Part shown: in pieces, positions 21,108-29,871 of the stretch
Layout: each line of letters opens with the position of its first letter
Position numbering within the stretch: position 1 is the stretch's first letter
NCBI GenBank assembly: GCA_946965045.2
Contig: OX337228.1
Coordinates: forward strand, 1,302,001 to 1,366,000
DNA length: 64,000 nucleotides
DNA from: Epithemia pelagica
Taxonomy: Eukaryota; Bacillariophyta; Bacillariophyceae; Surirellales; Surirellaceae
Direction: 5' to 3'
Notes under the pieces: generated by a model
Told to the model about the DNA's origin: nothing
What the model saw: the letters and a program-made list of their open reading frames with translations, nothing else
The model's database searches: none
Position numbers and translations under genes: made by a program

Positions 21108-24100
21108 ATGGACAAAGAGGATTCTAATATGGGCTTTACTGGCCAAAAGGGCGTCTCTCCGGAGACGACCCAACGGACGAAGGGCGGCATCAAGTCGACT
21201 CTGGATCCTTTCTTCTTCCGCTGCTACGTTGACGCTAACGCAGCAGCGAGAGCACAGGACCGAATGAACCCAACGGACGAAGCAGAAGACGGTGAAATGG
21301 GCATCCAAAGCCAGATGCGCCAAAAAGCCACCACTGCTATCAAACGAAAGCAAGAGTACCAATACCGGTGCTACCAGAATAAGGGGCAGAAGAAGATGAC
21401 TGGCAAAGTCTCTGACAATGCGCTCGACTGTGATGCAAAGGCCTTCGACCCTTCGAGGGACTGCATCATGTGCTACACCAAACTCAATGGGCTAAAACAG
21501 CCGCATCGAGGACACCATGTTCTTTGCCCCCACAATCGAAAGACGAAGGGGCATAAGAACAAAACCACCGTGAAATCCGAAGAGAACGACAAGAAACTTG
21601 CCGCTACGAACGAAAAGCCCTTCACGGGGACTTTTTTTAACATATCGACCGCAGAACCGAGCGTACGTGAGTACGCCCAGCAAATGGTGGCTCCTCAGAG
21701 AACCAACCATACAAATCTTCACGACGCAGTGCGAGATGCAATGGCCGACCCGGACTTTGTCTCTTCCTCAACCGAGAAGAAGAATGGGGTTCCCCTACCA
21801 ATAATGGCAGTTACCCGCCATTTATTGAACCACAAGGAACAGAATTGGTTCACACCACAGACACTGGAATTCCAGATTCCGGTCGTCCGTTATGGACAGC
21901 CAATTGACCCTCATTATCATTCGATTGAGGGTCAGAGGATTTACAATGTTTGCTGGGAAGACCAATTCCCTGGCATTGTCATCCCCTGTCCAGATTGCGA
22001 TAATGGGACATTGCGCCGAGACCGCAGCAACTTCTCAAAGAATAAGAAGTTGTTTCCCATTTTTAACGTCAATGGTCCCCCCGACTGGGCCATTGTTATG
22101 TCGTACAAATGTTCAAAATGCCCAATGCGATATGATGGGAACTCTGCCAAAGTTCTCATGACCCTTCCGATTCATGTTCGGTCGGCTTATCCGGTCGAAC
22201 CGAAGTTCGCCGACAATGGCATGATGTTCCATCTTGACCGGGCATGCAGTCATGTACTCGAAGAGAACATGCTGACATATGGTAACGCCGACAAATTGTC
22301 GCGCTCCATTTATGCTGGCATCACCAACACTCATCTCCGGCGATTCACAGAATATCTGTCGGAATGGAAGAGTCTCATTGGTGTAAGTGACGCCCCTTTG
22401 GGCGTCCCTTTGTATCCGGAGTTAGCGGGCGAATATCTCCCCACCTTCCCACCATCAGGAGATTCGCTCCGTGATTTATTTGACCGTGCTTCGACTTCCA
22501 CGGCCAACAACTATGGCGTTTCGGACAAAGATCGTTGTATCAGGGAGATACAATCCGTCACGACCTCCAGTATGTTCGCCCAGGATCATACTATGGAGGT
22601 CGCCAAGAATTATAAAAAATCCCTTGGAATCAAGGCCGTTTGGGATTCGGCGACAGAGACTGGAGAGATTGCCTCAGCCGTTTGTGTCGAGGACACAAAG
22701 ACAAAGTCTTTTGCTCATGCCGCTGAATGTTTAGCCCGTCGAAAGGGTTTCAACCCCGTTTCCATGTATAGCGATACATGGCCAAAGAAGTGTGAGTTCT
22801 GGAAACTCCTCTTTGGAGATACCTTTGAGGGTCGTCTTGGACTCTACCATTTCCAACAGCGCATCATCAAAACAATGCGCCAGGGACATCGCCATTACCA
22901 CAAGGCTCTTAATGAGCTCTTGGAATGCGTGTATGGTTTCGAGCCGGACTCGTACAATGCCTTGCTCAAGGCATTGAAGGCGGGTCAAATGGGACGGTCT
23001 GGTCCTCTTTCCCCTGCTGAAATATTGGAGATGCAGTCGGGACCGGAGTTCCGCCGCAAGTACTCCAAGTTCCTTATGAAGCAGATACATCCTCCGGATG
23101 TGATCGCTCATAACTTGCAGAGGTGGATGGACCAGTATAAGGGCGATACTGATCCAAGTACTGGTAAGAAGCTGTTCACTGTCGACACGAAGACCGCCGT
23201 GACCGAACAGATGAAGAACGCAGTCCACATCCAGGATGCCCTGCCTTTACACGAAACTTATCGTGTAATCAAACCAACACCTTCCACAAAACACGAGTGC
23301 AACGAATATATCGCGTTACGATGTGAGTCCAAGGTCGAGCAGTACCATGACCAGTTGGCCCACTTCGCTAATTGCGGAATGAGGGCGGATCTGTGTGATA
23401 CATTGAATCTGGTGGGCACTGCCCGTTACAACACCAAGATTCGTCACAAGATCCGTATGGCGGAGGAGTCGAGTGTTTCTCGCCCCAATGTTCCTTCAGG
23501 ATGGAAGAACCATCCCGAGTTTTTCAATCATAGTGACTTGACTTTCGCCAATGGATTGGCTGAATCCATTGGTTATCCGGTGTCACCCTTCGACTATGCT
23601 CGTCCTTTCCCCGAAGACAACGGTGAGCGTTTCTTCGCCCAGTACTTGTCGGAGCAACTCCAGAGAGAAGCCGAAGTGGAGACAAGTCCTTTGTCTGATC
23701 GTTGTTATTGTCGGGTGTGTGGGCATAATCCAACGCCGTTGCCACACGAGTTACGATCGGGTAGGGCGTCCGTTCCTCCAACGGCCTCGCCTTCGCAGCT
23801 ATCGTGCTCACTTCCACCTTCTATGGAATGTGATGGTGTCGAGGTGGACACGATCAGCACCAATCGCATTGAATTGGACACTTCGGCAGAGATTGCAACC
23901 ATCGTGCCAACCCAACAAGAACCCAAAACACAGGATACTATTGGCAATCCTTTCGAAGAGCCCGTTTGTATCGATGTCCTGAGTGCACCGTCGATTTTTT
24001 CTCAAGCATTCAAACAGACGCCTGCGAAAAAGTCTGTGGCCTCCAAGCATCGTGTCTCCGATGCTTCGGGTATTCCCTCATCGGTAAAGATCACCAATCC

Positions 24101-24383
24101 TTATAAGGTAAAATATACTCCTCCTGAGGGTGTCAGGAAAGCAATTGAAATGTCGGGCACTCGAGAGAGTCCCATTGAGATTTGCTCACAGGCATCTGCG
24201 TCGTCGTGGTCGTGGAGAGACATCGCTCGTACCAAACGCCCCAAGGCACAACAACAAATTTGCTGTCAAGCTTTTTTAGAATGGGTGAGACGCCCTAATC
24301 GGAACGGACGCCCACCTCATCTTCTTGGTTGTCCCAATCGCAGAATTAACAATGGGACCCAAAGTTCGGAAGAGTCCATGTAA
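21108..24383 (+). CDS. zinc-ribbon DDE-transposase-like protein
   Basis: 1,091 residues from the first ATG (21108). Cys/His clusters occur at three places: CIMC...HRGHHVLCPHN (~residues 120-150), CPDCDNG...YKCSKC (a four-Cys ribbon, ~295-345) and CYCRVCGHN (~865). The middle carries an RNase-H-like arrangement: MFAQDHTMEVAKNYKK (possible first Asp), VSMYSDTWPKKCEFW (possible second Asp) and LGLYHFQQRIIKTM, the 'D-x-x-H-F' helix typical of large eukaryotic cut-and-paste transposases (KDZ-like and related superfamilies). The C-terminus is Ser/Thr/Pro-rich. The stop codon lies in the first of three hairpin repeats. No TIRs were found, so it could also be a domesticated copy. Family call is by pattern only. 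Confidence 0.65.
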   Translation: MDKEDSNMGFTGQKGVSPETTQRTKGGIKSTLDPFFFRCYVDANAAARAQDRMNPTDEAEDGEMGIQSQMRQKATTAIKRKQEYQYRCYQNKGQKKMTGKVSDNALDCDAKAFDPSRDCIMCYTKLNGLKQPHRGHHVLCPHNRKTKGHKNKTTVKSEENDKKLAATNEKPFTGTFFNISTAEPSVREYAQQMVAPQRTNHTNLHDAVRDAMADPDFVSSSTEKKNGVPLPIMAVTRHLLNHKEQNWFTPQTLEFQIPVVRYGQPIDPHYHSIEGQRIYNVCWEDQFPGIVIPCPDCDNGTLRRDRSNFSKNKKLFPIFNVNGPPDWAIVMSYKCSKCPMRYDGNSAKVLMTLPIHVRSAYPVEPKFADNGMMFHLDRACSHVLEENMLTYGNADKLSRSIYAGITNTHLRRFTEYLSEWKSLIGVSDAPLGVPLYPELAGEYLPTFPPSGDSLRDLFDRASTSTANNYGVSDKDRCIREIQSVTTSSMFAQDHTMEVAKNYKKSLGIKAVWDSATETGEIASAVCVEDTKTKSFAHAAECLARRKGFNPVSMYSDTWPKKCEFWKLLFGDTFEGRLGLYHFQQRIIKTMRQGHRHYHKALNELLECVYGFEPDSYNALLKALKAGQMGRSGPLSPAEILEMQSGPEFRRKYSKFLMKQIHPPDVIAHNLQRWMDQYKGDTDPSTGKKLFTVDTKTAVTEQMKNAVHIQDALPLHETYRVIKPTPSTKHECNEYIALRCESKVEQYHDQLAHFANCGMRADLCDTLNLVGTARYNTKIRHKIRMAEESSVSRPNVPSGWKNHPEFFNHSDLTFANGLAESIGYPVSPFDYARPFPEDNGERFFAQYLSEQLQREAEVETSPLSDRCYCRVCGHNPTPLPHELRSGRASVPPTASPSQLSCSLPPSMECDGVEVDTISTNRIELDTSAEIATIVPTQQEPKTQDTIGNPFEEPVCIDVLSAPSIFSQAFKQTPAKKSVASKHRVSDASGIPSSVKITNPYKVKYTPPEGVRKAIEMSGTRESPIEICSQASASSWSWRDIARTKRPKAQQQICCQAFLEWVRRPNRNGRPPHLLGCPNRRINNGTQSSEESM

Positions 24384-24465
24384 GTACATGGCCCTTCTTC
24401 GTTCAGAGTCCACGAGAGAACGTGGCCCTGCCTTCTTCATCGGAGTCCATGTGATTACATGGCCC
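24374..24465 (+). repeat. three tandem hairpins at the transposase 3' end
   Basis: Three 21-base palindromes, each GTCC-stem-loop-GGCCC, start at 24374, 24408 and 24445 (spacing 34 and 37 bp) and are separated by TTCTTC-rich linkers. Arms are CCATGT/ACATGG in copies 1 and 3 and CCACG/CGTGG in copy 2. The T-A to C-G exchange is compensatory, so pairing rather than sequence is kept. Copy 1 contains the stop codon of the transposase-like gene. Confidence 0.7.
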
Positions 24466-24714
24466 CTCTAAATCAACACTTCGTCAGAGTCTTCTTTAGT
24501 TTCCATCGTCAGTAATATAATAAGCACATGAAAAATTTCAAGTCCTATCAGAGATATCGACTGTGTTGAAACAGCAATATTAGTATCGAGGATTTACAGA
24601 GTAATTCCAAGTAGTAGGTTTACCCCACTCGTATCTTCTTCCCCATTTGTAGAGTGGCATGACAAATACCACTCCAATAACAAATTGGAGTAGGATAGGG
24701 TTTTTCGTCGTTCT
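24466..24714. other. convergent 3' spacer
   Basis: Short gene-free gap between the hairpins and the stop codon of the acidic coiled-coil gene; contains one degenerate CGTCAGAGTCTTC linker-like block. Confidence 0.4.
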
Positions 24715-26142
24715 TCAACGGCGAGACGCATGGACATGGTGTGAATTCGGGTTGAGGGCGGCGTTTGCCATTTCCCTGCGTCGTTGTTCTTCTTTTTGTA
24801 GGAGTTTTGTGACATAGTCCTTGTTGGGGACAATGGCAAAATGCCTGATGCCCTTTCGGACACGGAGCGTTTGTCCCTTCTGTAGAACAACTTCACCTCG
24901 GCTGATGTTGATAACCGTGGGTTTGGGAGGGGTCGGTTTCGCTTCCGCTTCCGGTGCTGGAGAAGGAATGGTAGGAATCATATCCTCGTCGGTCTGTTCC
25001 GGTCCTTCTGCTTCCGGAGGAGGTCCAACCTTTCCCTTAGAGTCGGGAGACTCGGCAAGAGTAGCTTCAGATGAACCGGAGGGCTTGTTTGTCCCTTGTT
25101 CAAGCTTCTCTAAGATCGAGCTCGTACTCGACACCAATCCAGCGACAGCCTCTTCGAGGCGCCGAGTGGTGTCTTCCGTTTTGATGCTCGATTCCAAATG
25201 GGCAGTGTTGATGTCCAAGACACTGTTCTCTAGACTCGTGACAGCCTGTTCGAGGCGCCTTGTCGTCTCTTCCAATTTGGATCGGCTGTGTTTGTGACGA
25301 ACACGATCGCCTTTCTCGTTCACGATTTCCATGTAACCCAGATTCAAAAAGTTCTGCTGGGTTGCTTCCATCGTGTACTTCTCTTTGGCAACGTAGATCC
25401 ATGATCCACAAACAGCAAAGCCTTTGTATTTGGCATCGCCTTTGCTCGGGAAGACAACCACCACTGGAGTGGGGATGCTGTAATCGCTCAAGTTAAACTT
25501 GGCTTCTTCGATTTTCTGAAAATTGTACAAAGGCTTGATCAACGACGTAATGCGGTTGTTCATAGCCATTGCTAGCGTCTCGTCTTCTTTCAACGGCACC
25601 TTGTTGGCCTGAGCAATCAGGCTGAACCCGTATAGATCCGCGCCAGGAGTCGTTTGACCCAGCGGGAACCATACATTCTCGTCAATGGCATTTGCCAATG
25701 CGATCGCCGCGGAAGCCGTAACGTTTTCGTTCATAAAATTATTGACTTTGGTCCGATGGCGGGGGAGGTAGTTGGACAAAGCGAGAGTCTTGTCCTCGAA
25801 TATAGGACAGTCATCTTCGACTTCGTCGTCGTCTTCCTCTTCATCCGACTCATCCTTTTTCAAGGCGGCCGTTTTTGAGGAGTCCCCCTTCTTTTTGGGA
25901 GGTTTGTCGATTGGTACGACTGAGTTTTCATCATCGAATTCATTCTCCTCTTCCTCCTCCGAATCCACAGGCGCTTTCGTCCTGGATTTCTTTTTTGGGA
26001 TAGGAGTCGAGATCGAAAAGTTGTCATCGTCCTCTTGTTCCCGTTTTTTGGGACGAGATTCAGATTTCACAGCAGCGGTTGCTGCCGTGGATGTTGTTGA
26101 GGCCGCCTTTGGAGGCGCCTTGGGTCGACGGTCCCGGGCCAT
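24715..26142 (-). CDS. acidic, coiled-coil nuclear-type protein of unknown function
   Basis: 475 residues. Residues 1-110 alternate Lys/Pro-rich clusters (RPKKRE, PKKKSR, KPPKKK: possible nuclear signals) with long Asp/Glu runs. Residues ~120-275 form an ordered, unrecognised domain (DENVWFPLGQTTPG, YGFSLIAQANKVPL, PVVVVFPSKGDAKYKGFAVCGSWIYVAKEKYTM). Residues ~285-350 hold a duplicated coiled-coil unit: (E/D)TTRRLE-x-AV appears twice, about 32 residues apart. A Pro/Glu-rich linker leads to a C-terminal block (INISRGEVVLQKGQTLRVRKGIRHFAIVP). It converges on the transposase-like gene and starts right beside a 41-bp hairpin array, so it may be a second protein of the same mobile unit. That link is inference. 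Confidence 0.6.
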   Translation of the reverse strand: MARDRRPKAPPKAASTTSTAATAAVKSESRPKKREQEDDDNFSISTPIPKKKSRTKAPVDSEEEEENEFDDENSVVPIDKPPKKKGDSSKTAALKKDESDEEEDDDEVEDDCPIFEDKTLALSNYLPRHRTKVNNFMNENVTASAAIALANAIDENVWFPLGQTTPGADLYGFSLIAQANKVPLKEDETLAMAMNNRITSLIKPLYNFQKIEEAKFNLSDYSIPTPVVVVFPSKGDAKYKGFAVCGSWIYVAKEKYTMEATQQNFLNLGYMEIVNEKGDRVRHKHSRSKLEETTRRLEQAVTSLENSVLDINTAHLESSIKTEDTTRRLEEAVAGLVSSTSSILEKLEQGTNKPSGSSEATLAESPDSKGKVGPPPEAEGPEQTDEDMIPTIPSPAPEAEAKPTPPKPTVINISRGEVVLQKGQTLRVRKGIRHFAIVPNKDYVTKLLQKEEQRRREMANAALNPNSHHVHASRR

Positions 26143-26161
26143 GGTTAATGGCCGGACTTTG

Positions 26162-26352
26162 GTTTCGGGTCCGTTAAAACGGCCTTACTGAAAAAATGAA
26201 TTCGGGTCCGTTTTGGGAACGGCCTTACTGTTCGATTTGGTTTCGGGTCCGTTTTGGGAACGGCCTTACTTTTCGATTTGGTTTCGGGTCCGTTTTGGGA
26301 ACGGCCTTACTCTTCGATTTGGTTTCGGGTCCGTTTTGGGAACGGCCTTACT
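26162..26352. repeat. 41-bp tandem hairpin repeats
   Basis: Four near-identical units (cores at 26201, 26242, 26283, 26324; period 41) preceded by one diverged unit at 26164. Each core is GGGTCCGTT-TTGGG-AACGGCCTTACT, able to fold CCGTT/AACGG; in the diverged unit the loop is shortened to AA while the stem is intact. The array begins 20 bp upstream of the ATG of the acidic coiled-coil gene, so it lies in its promoter or 5' leader. GTCC...GGCC framing is shared with the hairpins at 24374-24465. Confidence 0.85.
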
Positions 26353-27836
26353 GCACTCCACTTTTCCTGTAAACATGGAAGAAAGCAAAGGTTAGTTACT
26401 GTTGTCATCACATCCATCGGCGAGGGAAACACTTACTTTCTTTGCCGCTGTGGCTTTCGGCTTGTTGTTGTTGTTGGTGATGACAACGGTATGACAACGC
26501 AATGGCAACGCTATGGTGGTGGGAACGCTATGGTGGTGGGAACGGATGGAGTGATGATGGTGTTGTGTCTTCGGTGTAATCACTGGTTTTTGTTACCGAA
26601 TTATGAGAAATGAAATGTGGATGGTGAGATGTCCACGGTCTTTGGTACTACTGTTTGTGTTATACTGAGAATCAAGCGATTTTCCGGTACAAATTTCACG
26701 TAGCCATGTACATACGTGATTCCTGTGTAGAAAGCTTGGTACTGCGGATCTGTCTGTTTCTGTCGCTCATTTTTTTATGGCAAGATTTGATTGGGTAGTT
26801 AGAAAGTTCGAATTATGCCCAGTCCCCCAACCGCGGGGGATTTGTCATTCCTCATTTAACTCCCTCCACGAAAAATGATCACTATAGAAATTAGTGTACT
26901 CAAGATATACCAAGACTAAAAAGTGGCGACGGTTATATCGGTTTCCCGTTAGGAAGTGGAATCCCTCATCCTATGGCAAGTCCTTCCTTTCCCCTTCCCT
27001 TTCCCCCTTCGCCTGCCTGGGCCCCCCCCAAAGTCGGGGGGAGGAGTACTCCTAGATGAGCCATCATGTGTTGAGAAGATGGTCAAAAAGCTGGTCGGAA
27101 GTGGTCATGGTTGGTCGATTTGACAATGGTCGTCGTCATTGGCTACTCGTAGCTAGATGCGGCCACGGCCGTCTTTGTCTGATTTTGTCTCATTATCCGA
27201 CTAACTCCATACCAGACTGTGTAGGTAGTTCGTCTCACATTTTTATACTACAGTAGGAATTTTTTGTACGACCGGGAAGTAGTTTCGTGCGAGTCGCGCG
27301 GTTTCCCCCTCGTGTGTGACACTTGTGTGACACTTTGTGACATGGCTTCCAGGAATTTCTCACTACCTACACAGCTTGATAGGGAGTAAGTTTACTACTT
27401 CCCTGTGTCTGGCCGTCCTCTCGCGTCGGGCGCGCCCGGCTTGTCGGGAGAATGACTCGACGGGCAATTGTCTTGTCGGGCGTACGCCCTCCTCGTCATT
27501 CTACCCTCCGCGCCGGGCGGTCCCTCCTTGAAAGGACTCAACACCGGGAAGTATTAATACTACTTGTACTGCTGATGATGAGAGTGTCTGCGTGCGTGTG
27601 GATGGTTTCGTTTCTTATTATTTTAAGCGCGACAGGTTTGTGAGCATGATTGGGACTCTGTTGTATAGATCATGTGTAGATATGACAATCATGTATTCTC
27701 GTTTCTTGTCCTTGTCGATCGTAATTGTGATCCATGAGTAACTGTTGTGCGTTTGTTTAGTTGGTTTTGATAGCTTAGCTACAATCATGGGCTTGTTTTC
27801 GTGAGTTTTGATCTGTGGGTTGATCAAGCGGACTTC
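26353..27836. other. intergenic, GC-rich palindromic patch
   Basis: About 1.5 kb without a supported gene. Near 26490-26550 there are short GGTGGGAACGCTAT direct repeats. At 27270-27545 ACCGGGAAGTA occurs twice directly, with ACTACTTCCC inverted between them. At 27448-27505 AGAATGAC and GTCATTCT flank GC-rich GGGCGCGCCC and GGCGTACGCC palindromes. These may be remains of another mobile element. Confidence 0.4.
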
Positions 27837-28964
27837 TTATTTCTTTTTTGGCAACTGCAACAGTTGATCCAAGGCCAACCCACCAACAGCAATGATTTTG
27901 CTCATCCAAACTGCTGAGGATTGTCCCCGTTGCGCTGCTTGCTGAGTCAACAGTACAAAGTACAGGGCCAAGACGACATTGATGGTATAAGTGGTCGCCA
28001 ATCCTAGTTGTAAGGCCTGTCGCCATTCAGATGGTAAGTTTGTCAAGGGAAATCCAGGATATTGAACCGTGGCCATGAGTAACAGCGTCAAAGCCCCAAT
28101 GGCATGTCCCACCTGCAAGGGTCCACTCGGAAAAATACCCAAAAACACCGCACTGCCTTCTCCCAACAAGGCACTGACCGTCCCGTACGCCTCAGGTTCA
28201 AAAAAGGATTCGTCCGCATCGGCAAAAGGCTGACGTTCCAACAAATCCCGAAAGGCTTTCGCATCGCTTCTTTGAATCTTTTTCTGCTTCTGGGAAGCCG
28301 CTTGTTGTTCTTCTTGCAATTTTTGCTGTTCTTGCTGTTGCTTTTGTTGCAAGACATTGGCAATGTCGGGTAAGGGTATGGCATCTTGAGATTCCTCCAC
28401 AATAAGATTGGCTGTATCATCCTCATTTTCTTGCTGTGCTTGTTGTTCCAATTTGGCAATACCTTGCAACAAGGCTTGATCCTGTGCGGAAAGCGCCGAC
28501 GTCGATGACGTTGATGTGGTGGGTGAAGGAGTCACAGTCGTACTAGTTTCGTCCACCAAAGAGGATGCGTCGTTGGCTTCTCCTCCTGTTACTTCTAGTT
28601 GTTGAGGTGCTGTTTCTGCTGCTGGTGCGACAGTCTCGGCCGAAGTCGAAGGCAATGGCTGCTTGCGTTTTCGTTTGCGTTTTGGGGAAGAGCTGCTACC
28701 ACCACCTTTCTTGGCCTGCAACACCACCACAGGAGTTGCTCGGTCCAACACCAATTGTGGCATCGTAGAAAATGCATTCGGAGAGATGCGATGAATCTTC
28801 TTTACCAACACCGGACTAAAAGCTTCCACAACCACTTTGCTTGTTCCTTCAAGTCTTCCAGTCCATGTTAGAACCACTATAACTGCTGCAAGGACGAAGG
28901 AAAGAGAGAACCAGCGTGACGATGTTGCTAAAAGTTGTTCTTCCTGTCGACGAGTAGTAGCCAT
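27837..28964 (-). CDS. plastid-targeted membrane protein, unknown
   Basis: 375 residues when started at ATG 28964, chosen because it directly opens a signal peptide (residues ~19-38, FSLSFVLAAVIVVLTW) followed by VVVEAFSP: Phe49 is the diatom plastid-presequence mark. The mature part begins with a Lys/Arg-rich, Ser-rich segment, continues through a Gln/Glu-rich coiled stretch (QQQEQQKLQEEQQAA), and ends with about 120 ordered residues containing three hydrophobic segments (ALLGEGSAVFLGIFPSG, AIGALTLLLMATVQYPG, TTYTINVVLALYFVLLT) and a Lys tail. The C-terminal domain resembles unannotated plastid membrane proteins of algae; I cannot give a function. Thylakoid or envelope location is inferred. 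Confidence 0.7.
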   Translation of the reverse strand: MATTRRQEEQLLATSSRWFSLSFVLAAVIVVLTWTGRLEGTSKVVVEAFSPVLVKKIHRISPNAFSTMPQLVLDRATPVVVLQAKKGGGSSSSPKRKRKRKQPLPSTSAETVAPAAETAPQQLEVTGGEANDASSLVDETSTTVTPSPTTSTSSTSALSAQDQALLQGIAKLEQQAQQENEDDTANLIVEESQDAIPLPDIANVLQQKQQQEQQKLQEEQQAASQKQKKIQRSDAKAFRDLLERQPFADADESFFEPEAYGTVSALLGEGSAVFLGIFPSGPLQVGHAIGALTLLLMATVQYPGFPLTNLPSEWRQALQLGLATTYTINVVLALYFVLLTQQAAQRGQSSAVWMSKIIAVGGLALDQLLQLPKKK

Positions 28965-29871
28965 GGTTTTCCCAAGACTCGTTGGTGGTATTTTCCTTCT
29001 CGTTGGTGATATTTTTCCTTCTGTTGCTTTGTGGTTCAAGCAGTGAGTGTTCTTGATCTGATTCAACTCTCCCTGATGGGGATATAGGGTATTGGATACG
29101 GATATATTGGATATTGGATGCAGCATCAGCATCTCGCCACACTGACGTGTGAACGAGCGCAGTCGCGGATACGCAAACCCCGGGACTGCACTGATCTACC
29201 ACCTCTTCTGGGGACCAGGGGAAGAGCTTATTTCAAGCATCGTAGGGAGAGCATCAATGTTACGATCGAGTCTATGGAAGGAAAATGAATGAATACTACT
29301 GTAATGATGACACATCAAGGAGAAACACCGCGGTCAACCTGAAAATGGATGAAAGAATGAGTGGTGCCGCAAGAATCATCATTCTTGGATGAGCGTACAA
29401 CATGGGAAACAAACAAAAAAGCCGAGGACCCGAACGGTAGTTCTCGCACAGTTTGCAGATGAAATGATATTCGACGTACTCTTATTTATATCATGTCTCA
29501 CGGTTTTCCTTAAGCTTTTGGTGGTGTTTGTAAAAGCAGACTTTTCTGAGCGACAGGTGAGTAGGGCGTATAGTGTATCATTGCTTGTCCCATCGATTGC
29601 CATGCCAGGACGATATCGGCAGGTAGTTGTGGAGGTTATTGGGACAGGTGTTTGATTCACGGCGCAGGAGTTTTTCTACATCAACTGCGGAAGTCTGGCT
29701 TCTGGACGGCAATCACTTTATTTGTCGTCGGTGGGCTATAACATCCATGGTATGGGTCTTCCCGTTGCTTTGATCTGGAATAGATCCTCGATAACCTAGT
29801 CCGCTGGCCACTTGGTTTCCAAAGTATTAATGCTCGTCGTGTTGTATACTGTTCCTGTTCCTTTTCTCTCC
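28965..29871. other. intergenic, no gene supported
   Basis: About 900 bp between two minus-strand genes. Short frames exist on both strands (88-93 codons) without resemblance. GGATATTGG-type short repeats sit near 29080-29115. Confidence 0.4.

Noticed and set aside
20721-24640. TGGGGTAG-like matches as terminal inverted repeats of the transposase unit
   Set aside because: Only about 8 bp match; expected by chance over this distance.
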